Assembly: GCA_900547005.1 (NCBI GenBank)
Contig: URER01000001.1
Location: forward strand, 84,723 to 148,722
DNA from: an uncultured Prevotella sp.
GTDB lineage: Bacteria > Bacteroidota > Bacteroidia > Bacteroidales > Bacteroidaceae
Direction of reading: 5' to 3'
Length of the DNA: 64,000 nucleotides
Position 1 is the stretch's first letter, and the number at the start of each line of letters is the position of its first letter. A program made the position numbers and the translations under genes. The notes beneath the pieces were generated by a model. That model did no database searches and was not told the origin of the DNA. It worked only from the letters and a program-made list of their open reading frames with translations. Shown here one piece after another: positions 9,501-18,001 of this stretch.

Positions 9501-11720
9501 CTGTGTCCAATTTTGGTCATCGAACAATCTCTTCAGAAAAGTCACCACCTCATTACTGCCATTGAGAGCATGGAGAATAGCCCAACGGAGAACATCCCTG
9601 AAATGGTCGAGCTCTATTCCTGCGGACAATTTTGCAGCAGACTGACGACTATCAGAGAAAAGCACCACTTTGGTGTTCTTTTCTTTCGCATTTTTCATCG
9701 AGCGAATCAAAGAATCTGCAAGAATCTGGTTCACCTTCTGCAAGCCTGTACCATGGTAACGTATGGGAGTGAGGCTGTTTTTGTCTTTCATTATGTATGC
9801 CACCTCACATTTCGGACACTTATGTGGAAACTTAGTTTCTGAATCTGATGTTTGTTCATACAACCAATAAGCTCCATCCATATCTATACGATATTCGCCT
9901 GTACTCGGATTGTACGACACACGTTTCCAACCATCATCAGAACTTGCATCGCCATTCCATAAGATGCAATAGCCAGTACCGTCATCGTTTATTGGTTTCT
10001 CCGAACTTAGGTATGTTTTACCGTTTACCAAAACACGATAACCGCCGAGATAAACCTCACCACAGTTTTCGCATACAAGAATTTCTAACACCTTCATACC
10101 ACAACTGCAAACGTTTCGTGGACGTTTGTAGAGTGCGCCTATAGTTCTTCCCTCAAATTTATGTTCTTCGTGAACATGAGGACATTGTGGATTGGAGCAT
10201 CCCCATAAACCGCTTACATTACGGAAAAAGAAATGTGCTCTTAGTGGCGCAAGATAGTTGCCATTCCACTCACTTTTACATAACGCTTTTACAAGTCCAG
10301 CTACAACGCATAGTCTTTCCTCGCTAACAATACCTAATCCATCAGCTATTTTCTCAATATCTTTGGCTATGATGACTTTCTTTGAACTTAATGCGTATTT
10401 AAGCCATGATAATAACTGATACTTGGAAGATAATTCATAAAAGTTGTCACACCCGAGACTTCTCAGCAAATTGTTGTCAGCATTTGCGTCTTCCTCATAA
10501 ACACTTCCATATTCAGCAAGTTCATTTGTCGGCAAAGAGACAGAAGGCTTCTCTACTGATGGCTGTGGAGGATTTGATATAATTCTAAACCTCCTCCAGA
10601 ATTCATTCTTGTTTACTCCAAAGAACTCAGAAAGAAAATCTATTGATTGCTCATTTTCTTCTAAAGACGCACTGGAGGCAAGGAATTGTACCTGTGGAGA
10701 ATCTGGACGCAATCCCAACCTGTCAAGCAGGACTCTTAGCAAATAAGCCACTTCTGTACCTGCTGTTCCTCTATAAGTGTGTAATTCATCTATTACGAGA
10801 TGAAAAATGTGCGACGGGTCTTCTTCAAGCCATTTCTTCGTATCTGAAAATATTTCAGCCTCATGATTGCGCATGAGCATTATATTCAGCATGCTATAAT
10901 TTGTAATCATAATGTCTGGCGCATTGTCCTGCATGGAGAAACGGTCCCACATTTCCGCTGAATCGCTTTCCATGCAAGGCACATGATAAAGCAATTCAGT
11001 GTTATTGTTCACTCTTGCCGCTTCCTGTGCCGCTTTCCAGTCATTCTGCAAAAGTTTCTTTTCTTCGAGAAGTTTGTCTCGTACTTTATCCTTAATTCCA
11101 CTGACGGGAGTCGCACCGGTATATCGTCCAAAGTAAAAACGATGTCCACCACGATGTTCGTTCAACCAATCCAACGCTCCTGTTTTATCATCCTTATGAC
11201 TGTTCAAGGCTTTTCTCAAACGAATCATCTGGTCTTCGGCAAGTGCATTGAGAGGATAGAGAATCATTGTGCGCATGGCTCTTTTTCTCGTTTTCCCCCA
11301 ATTCTTTGATTCTGCAACCAAATCAGCTATGACAGGTAAAAGGAAACATTCCGTCTTACCAGAACCTGTTCCAGTGGTTACTACTATGTGTTTCCTGTTT
11401 ATATATGCTTCTTTAAGTGCTTCGTATTGGTGGTCATAGAGATAACGCTCCTGTTGGCTGTTGTTGACGAACAGACCTGTATTCACAAAATCATTTAGTT
11501 CTTTTGAAAGCCCTTCATTAGCACAAAACTCAGCCAAAGTTGCCTTTTCGTGGTATTTCGGTACTATCTCTATAATAGGTGGCTGACAAATAGTGCCTGC
11601 CTCCTTTATCAGAGCGTTTCGTTCTTGGTTATACTCTTCACGAAAGAAAGGCAAACCGCTATTTATATATTTGATATAAGCATCAAATATTTCGTTGAAT
11701 ATTTTTATTGGATTATTCAT
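6525..11720 (-). CDS. Very large SF2 helicase with DUF1998-type zinc-binding C-terminus (DruE-like)
   Basis: 1731 aa. Walker A TGTGSGKT at 116-123, the DEAD-box variant DELH at 311-314, SAS near 350 and the motif VI segment QQRVGRAGRRG near 1105 define a DEAD/H helicase with a long insert between the two RecA lobes. The insert and tail contain several cysteine clusters (near 505-555, 975-995 and 1385-1405), and the C-terminus has the DUF1998 signature CTSSCYDCIRDYSNQ followed by LLDWRLGLDL (near 1610). This combination is seen in DruE of Druantia systems and in MrfA/YprA relatives. It probably moves on or unwinds foreign DNA. The start overlaps the previous gene by 8 bp. No nuclease domain was seen. 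The DruE relationship is likely but not proven. Confidence 0.88.
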   Translation of the reverse strand: MNNPIKIFNEIFDAYIKYINSGLPFFREEYNQERNALIKEAGTICQPPIIEIVPKYHEKATLAEFCANEGLSKELNDFVNTGLFVNNSQQERYLYDHQYEALKEAYINRKHIVVTTGTGSGKTECFLLPVIADLVAESKNWGKTRKRAMRTMILYPLNALAEDQMIRLRKALNSHKDDKTGALDWLNEHRGGHRFYFGRYTGATPVSGIKDKVRDKLLEEKKLLQNDWKAAQEAARVNNNTELLYHVPCMESDSAEMWDRFSMQDNAPDIMITNYSMLNIMLMRNHEAEIFSDTKKWLEEDPSHIFHLVIDELHTYRGTAGTEVAYLLRVLLDRLGLRPDSPQVQFLASSASLEENEQSIDFLSEFFGVNKNEFWRRFRIISNPPQPSVEKPSVSLPTNELAEYGSVYEEDANADNNLLRSLGCDNFYELSSKYQLLSWLKYALSSKKVIIAKDIEKIADGLGIVSEERLCVVAGLVKALCKSEWNGNYLAPLRAHFFFRNVSGLWGCSNPQCPHVHEEHKFEGRTIGALYKRPRNVCSCGMKVLEILVCENCGEVYLGGYRVLVNGKTYLSSEKPINDDGTGYCILWNGDASSDDGWKRVSYNPSTGEYRIDMDGAYWLYEQTSDSETKFPHKCPKCEVAYIMKDKNSLTPIRYHGTGLQKVNQILADSLIRSMKNAKEKNTKVVLFSDSRQSAAKLSAGIELDHFRDVLRWAILHALNGSNEVVTFLKRLFDDQNWTQSDGQRLNELTNDQTYGEVARVIMANRMGFATDGQLTKLKTYFNCCDGQNLGSVEDDVFKILLSLGMNPAGPKPTCFQNVMAGLWYDLFDFEKKKAKSDLSDNQLEFSDRIRKYNKIEQLASIFGNRKRSFEELKLGYLSPTRKIADQTMAELACSTIRILGEKKRIMGIPSKYPLKDSFPMAVRKLVQHVYHIKGTKETNEKLDTLRDILRERGIIDRQVTALSGEGLSFVKADVGSKYWICPRCKTVHMHRANGVCMNCYHRLDEEYILTKEDVSNPEDYYLTLLNSTDNVYRLHCEEMTGQTSKNDSKKRQRLFQDIFLKTENPLVEGIDLLSVTTTMEAGVDIGSLSAVMMGNVPPQRFNYQQRVGRAGRRGNPLSIALTVARSTSHDLTNFQEYERMVSDTPKDPYLETRTKEIAERIIYREILYAALKNEISGKDSVHGNFGTVDQWDKYKEEVANWLSSNQEEVWRIIEVVTTGTEISDAQKQEIKKFIYDHFLDMISQIATSSEYTQELLSERLANAGLLPMFGFPTRTRNLYLSEPKKLPAEDVVSRDIDMALNSFAPGHEIVKDKKVYRAVGIVDYEYNNSHVPVPKYNSLNVYSHPLHRCVICGYSSISQDDDSCKCPVCGSDMQKVKICSPLGFCVDYNASVEDFNGSYDWYSPNSDIKLDCEQSLQECPQVDNMAIRNNIVPSQGLVHLVNDNNGDFYKLGKNNEGIYVSRDAYPEEIRNTLNLSFETKYAFVSSKTTGVLALSIAEIPEELNLSPLNGENVNSHAVRAAFLSWGYLVRKSVSHYLDIDSSELTVGFYITPQTKKAEIFFVEQLENGAGYSNYLSGRRYKDVPKKAIIQPLIEKGEIYEKLTAHNHENGCTSSCYDCIRDYSNQGVHHLLDWRLGLDLARLAHDSNAKIDFTAKYWTDYINITVKNVLLRHGYSAESFDGTLIGTDPYDGENYCLVHPLWSSKMVSRLTGSLPDVYKALSVFDISKMNG

Positions 11721-12531
11721 ATAGTATGGAGTTACAGAAGATTCTATTTAATTGTTTTACAGTTTCTGATGAGATGTTTTCAAAAATATATTCACTACCA
11801 GTTTTTCGTGGAAGTTGCTTTGAAGCCATACATTCCAACAAAAGTACACGGTAAACCATGAAAGGCATTGCAAAAGCAGGCATTGTAAGTTGGAGGGTAG
11901 AACTATTATACTTGCCATTTGCTTCGTTACTCACAACTCTTGTCAGACAATACGAAAGAGCGTATGCTTCAGGATTAATTGCTCTTGACGGTAGTTGTCT
12001 GAGATATAATTTCTCTGGCAATGAAAAGTAACGGGTTAATCCTTCTCTCTCTAATTCCGCAAGTCCACGTTTGGATTTCCAATTAACATACTTCAAATTA
12101 CTTTCTTCTTCCAGTGATTTAGGAAACGTATCTACTACATCTTTGATACACGGATATGACTTAAATATGGCAACAGCCGAAGGGCGCATAGTCTTACACT
12201 TAACGTCCTCATAGGTCTCTGAAAAAGTGATTCCTACTGAGACGTGTTTACTTTTCACTTCTTCTGGTAAAACATTTATATAATAGAAATGTGTACCATA
12301 ATCAAGAACAATGGGTTCGCTTAGAGCATAATATCCATTTCCTACATGGTCAATCACTCCATTAAATACTAATGGCCAGAAAATTCCCCATATAGGATTT
12401 TGCAACTCCAAATGATATATTTCATTAAGATAGTCGCAATTCTGTTTGATGCTCTCCAAACTCCTTTTGTCGAAATTGCTAATCCATACATATAGGAGTT
12501 GTTGAACTCTTTCAATGCGGTCTTTATTCAT
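11713..12531 (-). CDS. Uncharacterised operon protein, 272 aa
   Basis: I do not recognise a family. The sequence is soluble-looking with an N-terminal helical part (RIERVQQLLYVWISNFDKRS), a central region that may be mixed alpha/beta, and a C-terminal helical segment. No catalytic motif, signal peptide or membrane span is visible. It overlaps the gene before it (8 bp) and the helicase after it (8 bp), which implies coupled translation and probably a shared complex with the helicase. In layout it stands where small accessory subunits sit before DruE in Druantia-like loci, but I see no sequence evidence for that. Confidence 0.85.
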   Translation of the reverse strand: MNKDRIERVQQLLYVWISNFDKRSLESIKQNCDYLNEIYHLELQNPIWGIFWPLVFNGVIDHVGNGYYALSEPIVLDYGTHFYYINVLPEEVKSKHVSVGITFSETYEDVKCKTMRPSAVAIFKSYPCIKDVVDTFPKSLEEESNLKYVNWKSKRGLAELEREGLTRYFSLPEKLYLRQLPSRAINPEAYALSYCLTRVVSNEANGKYNSSTLQLTMPAFAMPFMVYRVLLLECMASKQLPRKTGSEYIFENISSETVKQLNRIFCNSILYE

Positions 12532-14410
12532 TTATGTAGTCTTTGTAGAAATTTGAGGGGTTAGCTGACGCCATTTCTGCAAGTTTGTTAGGCGATAAAT
12601 ACCCATTATGTGCATCATATTTTGCTTTGAATCTACCGACAAATATTTCCTTTGATGGTTTTTCTATACAACCGATATATTTGACGCATTGTTCACTCAA
12701 AGGAATCACCTCGTCGTTTGTAATGGTGCAAAGTATTCTTAAATTCTCAGGATATTCCTCACCGGAAGGTAAACAATTCGTTAATCCCATCTGAACATCT
12801 AAGAGCGGTTGCATAAAGTTTGGAAGATATGTGAGATTGATGTTCTGTAATACAAGATAGTGCATGATACCCGGACTTTTCTTGCAGTTATCCACCATAT
12901 TGCAGAGTCCTTCTTTCCACAAATCATCAAAAGACTTCCAACTGACATTTACATATTCTACAGCATAATAACACTTTTGAGTTGCGTGAAATATCGCCAT
13001 CGCATAAGCAACATCAGGCAGTAACAAAATTCTGTATACAGCAAGCGTTTCTGCTATTGTTGTTGCTTTTTCATGTGGCAAATTGTTAAGTTTCAGTATA
13101 TCTTCCAGCGATTTTCCAAATGCATAACACATCACACACTCTGACTCCACCATATTAATTTCTTGAATATTAAGAGTGGCAGATGTTTCTGTTATAGCAT
13201 TCTGAACTTGTTTCGTATCTGTTTTCGAACCAAGTTCCAAGACATCTTTGATTATGGCAAAATCAGACATAAGACTCTCCTTCCTATTGTTCGCCTTATT
13301 AACAAGTTCATCAATCTTTGCGATTTCGTCATTCTTCGAAGCGATAGTCTCATCTAATATCTCTATTTCAAATTTCTTTTCATCGAGAACAGATGAAATC
13401 TTTGCTTCTTCATCGGCAATGGATTTTAGAGTAGATTCATAATGTTCCTTTTGCAGCTTGACAGCCTCCTCGTATTTGTCTTTTTCCATTCCGAGCATCT
13501 TATCATGCTTTTCCTTTATTTTGTCGAGTTCCTGTTTGTATTCATCAGAAACATCGTTGATAAGATTTTGCTTGTACGTATCAACTGTTTGAGTAATCAC
13601 GCTCTTCACCCAAGGAAATGCAGATATATCATTCAATTCCTCTAATGTCATTGAGAAGTTAGCATTTAACTTTTTCAATCTTTCCAGTCTGCTTTTGTAA
13701 ACATTTGAAGGCAAATTCTTCATGGCATTGAATGCTTCAATCAGATACCGCTCAACAGACTCGTAAGAATCTGCCACAACAATATTCGACCAATATTTCT
13801 TAAATATTTTTGTCATAAACCAGTGAATCAACTGGTCATTGTTAGTAATATCAATAACGCCTTCTTTTTCTGGAAGTTGGAACGCTATTAGGTATTTCTT
13901 GCCGTATGGGGACTCAATAATATCAATATTTGACGCTTTCCAATATGGAATCAGTCGCTCCTTGCTATTTGCTTTTATAAAGAATACCTTATCACCAGAA
14001 AGTATATACTTGTCATCTTCTGTTTCTATTAAATCGTTCTCTTGAAAAATGGTGAAATTATTCTCACCATCAACGTTAAGAGTTGCGTTTATTGAATAAA
14101 TGCGATTCCCATACTCATATACGCTACCAGATTTGTCCCAGATATAAGCATCAAGGTTCTCGCCTTCTTTTTCATTAGGTATTACAGATAAACAAACCAA
14201 TTTTTTGTTCTGTTCTTCATACCTTTGAATGAAGTTATGAGCAAACACACGTCCTTTGGGATGGAATATTTCTATTCTCTCCTTGGATGCAAGATTATGG
14301 TAAACATTCTTGTTGTTTACATATCCCAAAATTTCTATATTAGCATTTCCATTTGGTAAAATACTAACATAACCAACTGGTTTATTATTTTCAAAGTCAA
14401 AGTTACTCAT
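12524..14410 (-). CDS. Uncharacterised coiled-coil operon protein, 628 aa
   Basis: The N-terminal 200 residues look beta-rich. Residues about 278-387 are strongly charged with heptad character (runs of KEKHDK, EKDKYEEAVKLQKEHY and DETIASKNDEIAKIDEL) and should form a long coiled coil. The C-terminal 230 residues are mixed, with segments such as VESECVMCYAFGKSLEDIL. No nucleotide-binding or nuclease motif was found. A coiled coil next to a large helicase could provide oligomerisation or DNA-clamping, which is speculation. It is the third gene of the operon, 15 bp after the 521-aa gene, and overlaps the next by 8 bp. Confidence 0.85.
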   Translation of the reverse strand: MSNFDFENNKPVGYVSILPNGNANIEILGYVNNKNVYHNLASKERIEIFHPKGRVFAHNFIQRYEEQNKKLVCLSVIPNEKEGENLDAYIWDKSGSVYEYGNRIYSINATLNVDGENNFTIFQENDLIETEDDKYILSGDKVFFIKANSKERLIPYWKASNIDIIESPYGKKYLIAFQLPEKEGVIDITNNDQLIHWFMTKIFKKYWSNIVVADSYESVERYLIEAFNAMKNLPSNVYKSRLERLKKLNANFSMTLEELNDISAFPWVKSVITQTVDTYKQNLINDVSDEYKQELDKIKEKHDKMLGMEKDKYEEAVKLQKEHYESTLKSIADEEAKISSVLDEKKFEIEILDETIASKNDEIAKIDELVNKANNRKESLMSDFAIIKDVLELGSKTDTKQVQNAITETSATLNIQEINMVESECVMCYAFGKSLEDILKLNNLPHEKATTIAETLAVYRILLLPDVAYAMAIFHATQKCYYAVEYVNVSWKSFDDLWKEGLCNMVDNCKKSPGIMHYLVLQNINLTYLPNFMQPLLDVQMGLTNCLPSGEEYPENLRILCTITNDEVIPLSEQCVKYIGCIEKPSKEIFVGRFKAKYDAHNGYLSPNKLAEMASANPSNFYKDYINE

Positions 14411-14425
14411 AACACTATTTTAACA

Positions 14426-15991
14426 CTATTTTATATTTGATAAAACTTTTATTGCGATATTATTCTCATTAGTCTGTTTGTAACTTAATAGATGCATTTC
14501 GCTCCATCGTCTCAAAACAGAACCTGTTGTGGTTTCTTTAAGAGACTGTGAAATAACAGAAAAATCGAGTCCGACAATACCTTCTTGTTGTCTTTCCGAA
14601 TCCCACTTATCGTTTTCTTTATCTATTGTCCATTTATTATATTTCTCCTGCCATTTAGGGGAATCAGCTTTTGGTGTGACAACCTCAAATTCAATTTTCT
14701 TGAAATTAGGAAATCGGATTGTATGAATGCCAACATCCAGATCACTCAACTCTCTTTCCTCGTTAGGAATAGAATTTTCCATGGATTCCCCATCTACCCA
14801 GAACCTACTTCTTTTAGTAAGAATAAGTTTAGGTCCAGTACCATATAAATATGTTGACCGTCCGACTTTCAAACCTCCTTGAAGTGAATAGAAACGTTTC
14901 TGTGTGTAAAAATCGTATGTAGCTGCCGATTCTTTTATTATGTATATTGAAACATTCGCATATTTTTTTAACAAAAGGTTTTCCTGTCGCGTAATTCTGT
15001 GCTTACAACGATTGTTGAATACAATGGCAAACCCATCTTCTCCTGTTTCTATGTAGCGGGTCTCTTGCCAATATCCATCGTATATATCATCTTTTTTGAA
15101 CAATATCAAGCCTTTATGCTTAAAATTAAATATACGTGTAATGTCATCGTATTTTAATTTAGCGACATCAAACCTTTTAAGCAAGGACAATCTTGAATTG
15201 CGTATCTGTAGTTGGGAGAAATCTCCATTCAGATACAAGAATTCATCTTTATTTGCTCTTTTTTGTTTCTTTATTTTAGAATTTTCAATTATATATTCAC
15301 CATTCCATCTGAGGTAGAAATTGAATATTTGTCGCAGATAGTCGTCTTCCGTTCTCGAGTTTAGACGAACTTCTCTTGAATGTTGTGTGCAGAAGTATCT
15401 GATTATTCCAATTTTACTAATACTACGCCAAAAATCTTCTTCGGAAACATCTTCACCGGGATATAGGTTAGAATCTACAAATGCACCGGCTATATACTTC
15501 ATGTCTTCTTCTGTAAATACACAAACAGACTGCATTATTGGATATTGAACATATCTACCAGCACCAGTTTTTCTTTTACATTTAGCAACAAAGAAGTAAT
15601 GCGTATCACACCAAGTATAGAATGACTCCCAGTATTGTTCTTGATAGTCGGTCATCCATCTCTGCAAATCGTTGATATCCCAATCCAACACTTGCGAGAG
15701 TCGGTCTCTGTAATTCTTTACTGTAATACCACCACTGTTTGCTCTTTTTGAGGCTGCATACAACTGAATGGCAAGTATTCCTTTTATATGCTTTATATCA
15801 ATACGATAAGGATACAAGTTTGCTCTAACAGCATCCATAAGCATACTTTCGGTAACGCTATTCTTTTTACAGAACTCCGTGATGAGGGCTTTGTCCACAA
15901 CAAATGACACAGACATTCCCATATTGTCTTCTGAGAAAATCTGTGCGTCTATAAAATCACAAAAACTGTTATATAGTTGTGCTAATGTCAT
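14426..15991 (-). CDS. Uncharacterised operon protein, 521 aa
   Basis: No family recognised. The N-terminal third appears helical. Aromatic-rich stretches follow (WMTDYQEQYWESFYTWCDTHYFF), then a beta-rich C-terminal half with motifs such as YVQYPIMQSV, GLKVGRSTYLYGTGPKLIL and DLDVGIHTIRFPNF, which suggests a beta-sandwich or OB-like substrate-binding domain. No signal peptide is seen, so it is likely cytoplasmic. The start lies 3 bp after the stop of the 567-aa gene, indicating one transcript and probably coupled translation. Confidence 0.85.
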   Translation of the reverse strand: MTLAQLYNSFCDFIDAQIFSEDNMGMSVSFVVDKALITEFCKKNSVTESMLMDAVRANLYPYRIDIKHIKGILAIQLYAASKRANSGGITVKNYRDRLSQVLDWDINDLQRWMTDYQEQYWESFYTWCDTHYFFVAKCKRKTGAGRYVQYPIMQSVCVFTEEDMKYIAGAFVDSNLYPGEDVSEEDFWRSISKIGIIRYFCTQHSREVRLNSRTEDDYLRQIFNFYLRWNGEYIIENSKIKKQKRANKDEFLYLNGDFSQLQIRNSRLSLLKRFDVAKLKYDDITRIFNFKHKGLILFKKDDIYDGYWQETRYIETGEDGFAIVFNNRCKHRITRQENLLLKKYANVSIYIIKESAATYDFYTQKRFYSLQGGLKVGRSTYLYGTGPKLILTKRSRFWVDGESMENSIPNEERELSDLDVGIHTIRFPNFKKIEFEVVTPKADSPKWQEKYNKWTIDKENDKWDSERQQEGIVGLDFSVISQSLKETTTGSVLRRWSEMHLLSYKQTNENNIAIKVLSNIK

Positions 15992-15994
15992 GAG

Positions 15995-17698
15995 TTACTC
16001 TATTATCTTTAGCAAATAATGATACTTATCTGATGTTTGACGAATTACTTTTGCTTTGTATCGTTCCTTATACTCTATTTCTATCTCTCTCGTATATGAT
16101 TTAAGATATACCTTTATTTTTTTGTAGCATTTATGAGGTACTGGATTTCCGTATATATCAAATGAAATTTCTATAATGTCACCAATATTCAAGAGGGGAA
16201 TCTTTGTGATTTTTTTATAATCAACAAGTTCTTTCTGTGTTGCGTATAGGGTGTTGTATGTCTGGTCGGCATATACTATTTGGACATTGGCTGATTCTCC
16301 TTCATGTAAAACCTTTTCCGCCATACTTTTGGGTAGCAATATTCTTATTCCATTACTTGTCATTAGGAAATAATGATTTGAGTATGTCGCGACATATTTT
16401 CCCTCAATCATTTTCCCAACGTTTGATATAATAGAATTTTGAAGAGCTTGGTTTTTCTTTTTTCCTTCAAAAGATGTAAATAAGCGGACATATTCATTAA
16501 AACCACCTGCTTTTATCTTTGCAACTTTTGCATCTGCGTCTGGATGATTCCGCTCCTTCTTAAATTCGCAATTAATCAGGCGTTTTATCATTTTCTTTTC
16601 TATAGTGGAGTCATCCAAGTTATTGATATAAGTTTCTATCAGTTTGCTAACAGCAATATAGCCTCTTTTTTTATGGACTTTGAGGAGCGTCTCATATATA
16701 CAATAGTATGACGCAGCGTTAGATTGTTTGATGCAATACTCAATAAGTTCTGTCGTATTCATTTCAAGCGTATCACAAAGTTTGAAATAGAGACTTGGCT
16801 GAGATAAAGAATTAGTACTCCTTATTAACTTATCTTTCACCTCATCTGTCAGAATATCTTTAAAGTGATATAGGAACTCAAGATTCTTTTCAGGTTTAGC
16901 AGTAACAGAAAAGAGTTGTTCGCATATGGGTGATAAAAATTCTATACTTGGCATGAATTGAGAAATATCATTGTCATTTAGATACTCCACAACAGGAGTG
17001 CGATATATACGTGTATCGCACTTGAATAAAGTATTTATCACATGCCAAAATTCTTCTCTTGTCTGACAGCGTGCAAGAACTTCTTTTGCATATTTTTGAC
17101 CTATAGGTATGTTTTTACCGCTCTTTAGATAACTACTAAACAATTCTTTTAATTCATCATTATTTTCAACTTTTAATAAATCTGAAATAACATTTGACGC
17201 ATCAGCTGCTATGTTTCCTGATACTGTTTGTTCGTTTGGATTTATTGGTGTCTTATTCTCAGAATGGCGACTAATCAAATCGTCATTCACATACCATCCT
17301 GTTATTTCATCAAAAAATGTTCCTATTATTTTCACTCCTTTCAGACCAAGCATACTATGAGACCTTAATGTTGGCACATCAATGCTTGCAGTATGTTCTG
17401 TTCCGTTTCGCATATACGTTACACTGATATTATCCTCAACCGAAACTATGCTTGATGCCAACAGATTAGACAGTGGATAAATACCATGAGAGTATTTATA
17501 ATCGTATCTCAGAGCAAGAAGGTTGTCAACAGGAACTTTGTTGATACATCCATTAGAATAACACTGGATTAAAGAAAAAGAACTGGTGTCAGAATATTTT
17601 TCTGGGGCATCGGTATATCTAAGAGTATAAGAGCCATCTGTGAAGAATACCAACTCAGTGTATTTGCATAATGATAGAATTTTATATTCTGCATCCAT
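15995..17698 (-). CDS. Uncharacterised first gene of the defence-type operon, 567 aa, possible S1/OB-like segment
   Basis: The N-terminal 160 residues look beta-rich; residues about 170-400 look helical and repeat-like. Near 415-485 the pattern GKMIEGKYVATYSNHYFL, GIRILLPKSM and GESANVQIVYA recalls an S1/OB nucleic-acid-binding fold, with another beta-rich segment to the end. This OB suggestion rests on eye inspection only. It is the first gene of the eight-gene run, with a good promoter candidate about 105-135 bp upstream. It occupies the place that DruA has in Druantia type I, but I see no resemblance to a DUF4338 protein. Confidence 0.85.
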   Translation of the reverse strand: MDAEYKILSLCKYTELVFFTDGSYTLRYTDAPEKYSDTSSFSLIQCYSNGCINKVPVDNLLALRYDYKYSHGIYPLSNLLASSIVSVEDNISVTYMRNGTEHTASIDVPTLRSHSMLGLKGVKIIGTFFDEITGWYVNDDLISRHSENKTPINPNEQTVSGNIAADASNVISDLLKVENNDELKELFSSYLKSGKNIPIGQKYAKEVLARCQTREEFWHVINTLFKCDTRIYRTPVVEYLNDNDISQFMPSIEFLSPICEQLFSVTAKPEKNLEFLYHFKDILTDEVKDKLIRSTNSLSQPSLYFKLCDTLEMNTTELIEYCIKQSNAASYYCIYETLLKVHKKRGYIAVSKLIETYINNLDDSTIEKKMIKRLINCEFKKERNHPDADAKVAKIKAGGFNEYVRLFTSFEGKKKNQALQNSIISNVGKMIEGKYVATYSNHYFLMTSNGIRILLPKSMAEKVLHEGESANVQIVYADQTYNTLYATQKELVDYKKITKIPLLNIGDIIEISFDIYGNPVPHKCYKKIKVYLKSYTREIEIEYKERYKAKVIRQTSDKYHYLLKIIE

Positions 17699-17804
17699 AT
17701 TCTATTGTTATTTTATCGTTAATACTTTATTTCTATGTTGTATCCATAAATTTAGACAATGAGTTAGCAGACTTTTCTTTGTAAGAATTGTCATAATTTG
17801 ACTA

Positions 17805-17833
17805 CAAAATTACAAAGATTTATGGAGAATCAA
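17805..17833 (-). promoter_or_regulatory. Putative Bacteroidetes promoter of the eight-gene operon
   Basis: On the minus strand the -7 box TAATTTTG (plus 17805-17812) is preceded by TTG (plus 17831-17833) with 18 bp between, matching the Bacteroidetes pattern TTTG / TAnnTTTG. It lies about 105 bp before the ATG at 17698. Confidence 0.5.
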
Positions 17834-17880
17834 GAAGGAAATGCTGTAATTCTTTATTTTACCATTCATTTTTAACACTT

Positions 17881-17921
17881 AAAAGGCGATTGAAACCGCG
17901 TTTTATGTCCAATCACCTTTA
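17881..17921 (-). terminator. Hairpin after the mobV1 gene
   Basis: AAAGGCGATTG (17882-17892) pairs with CAATCACCTTT (17910-17920), one G.T wobble on the minus strand. It lies between the end of the relaxase gene and the promoter of the cargo operon, so it would isolate the two transcripts. The T-run is weak. Confidence 0.5.
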
Positions 17922-18001
17922 AAAGCATATAAAATGTTGTTATATTCTATTCTTCTTTACTTGTGTTCCTAATCCCACTTTATGCGAACCATCCCAATTC
18001 G

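Noticed and set aside
1730..17698. Operon as a standard DISARM or restriction-modification system
   Set aside because: No methylase and no nuclease signature were found in any of the eight genes.
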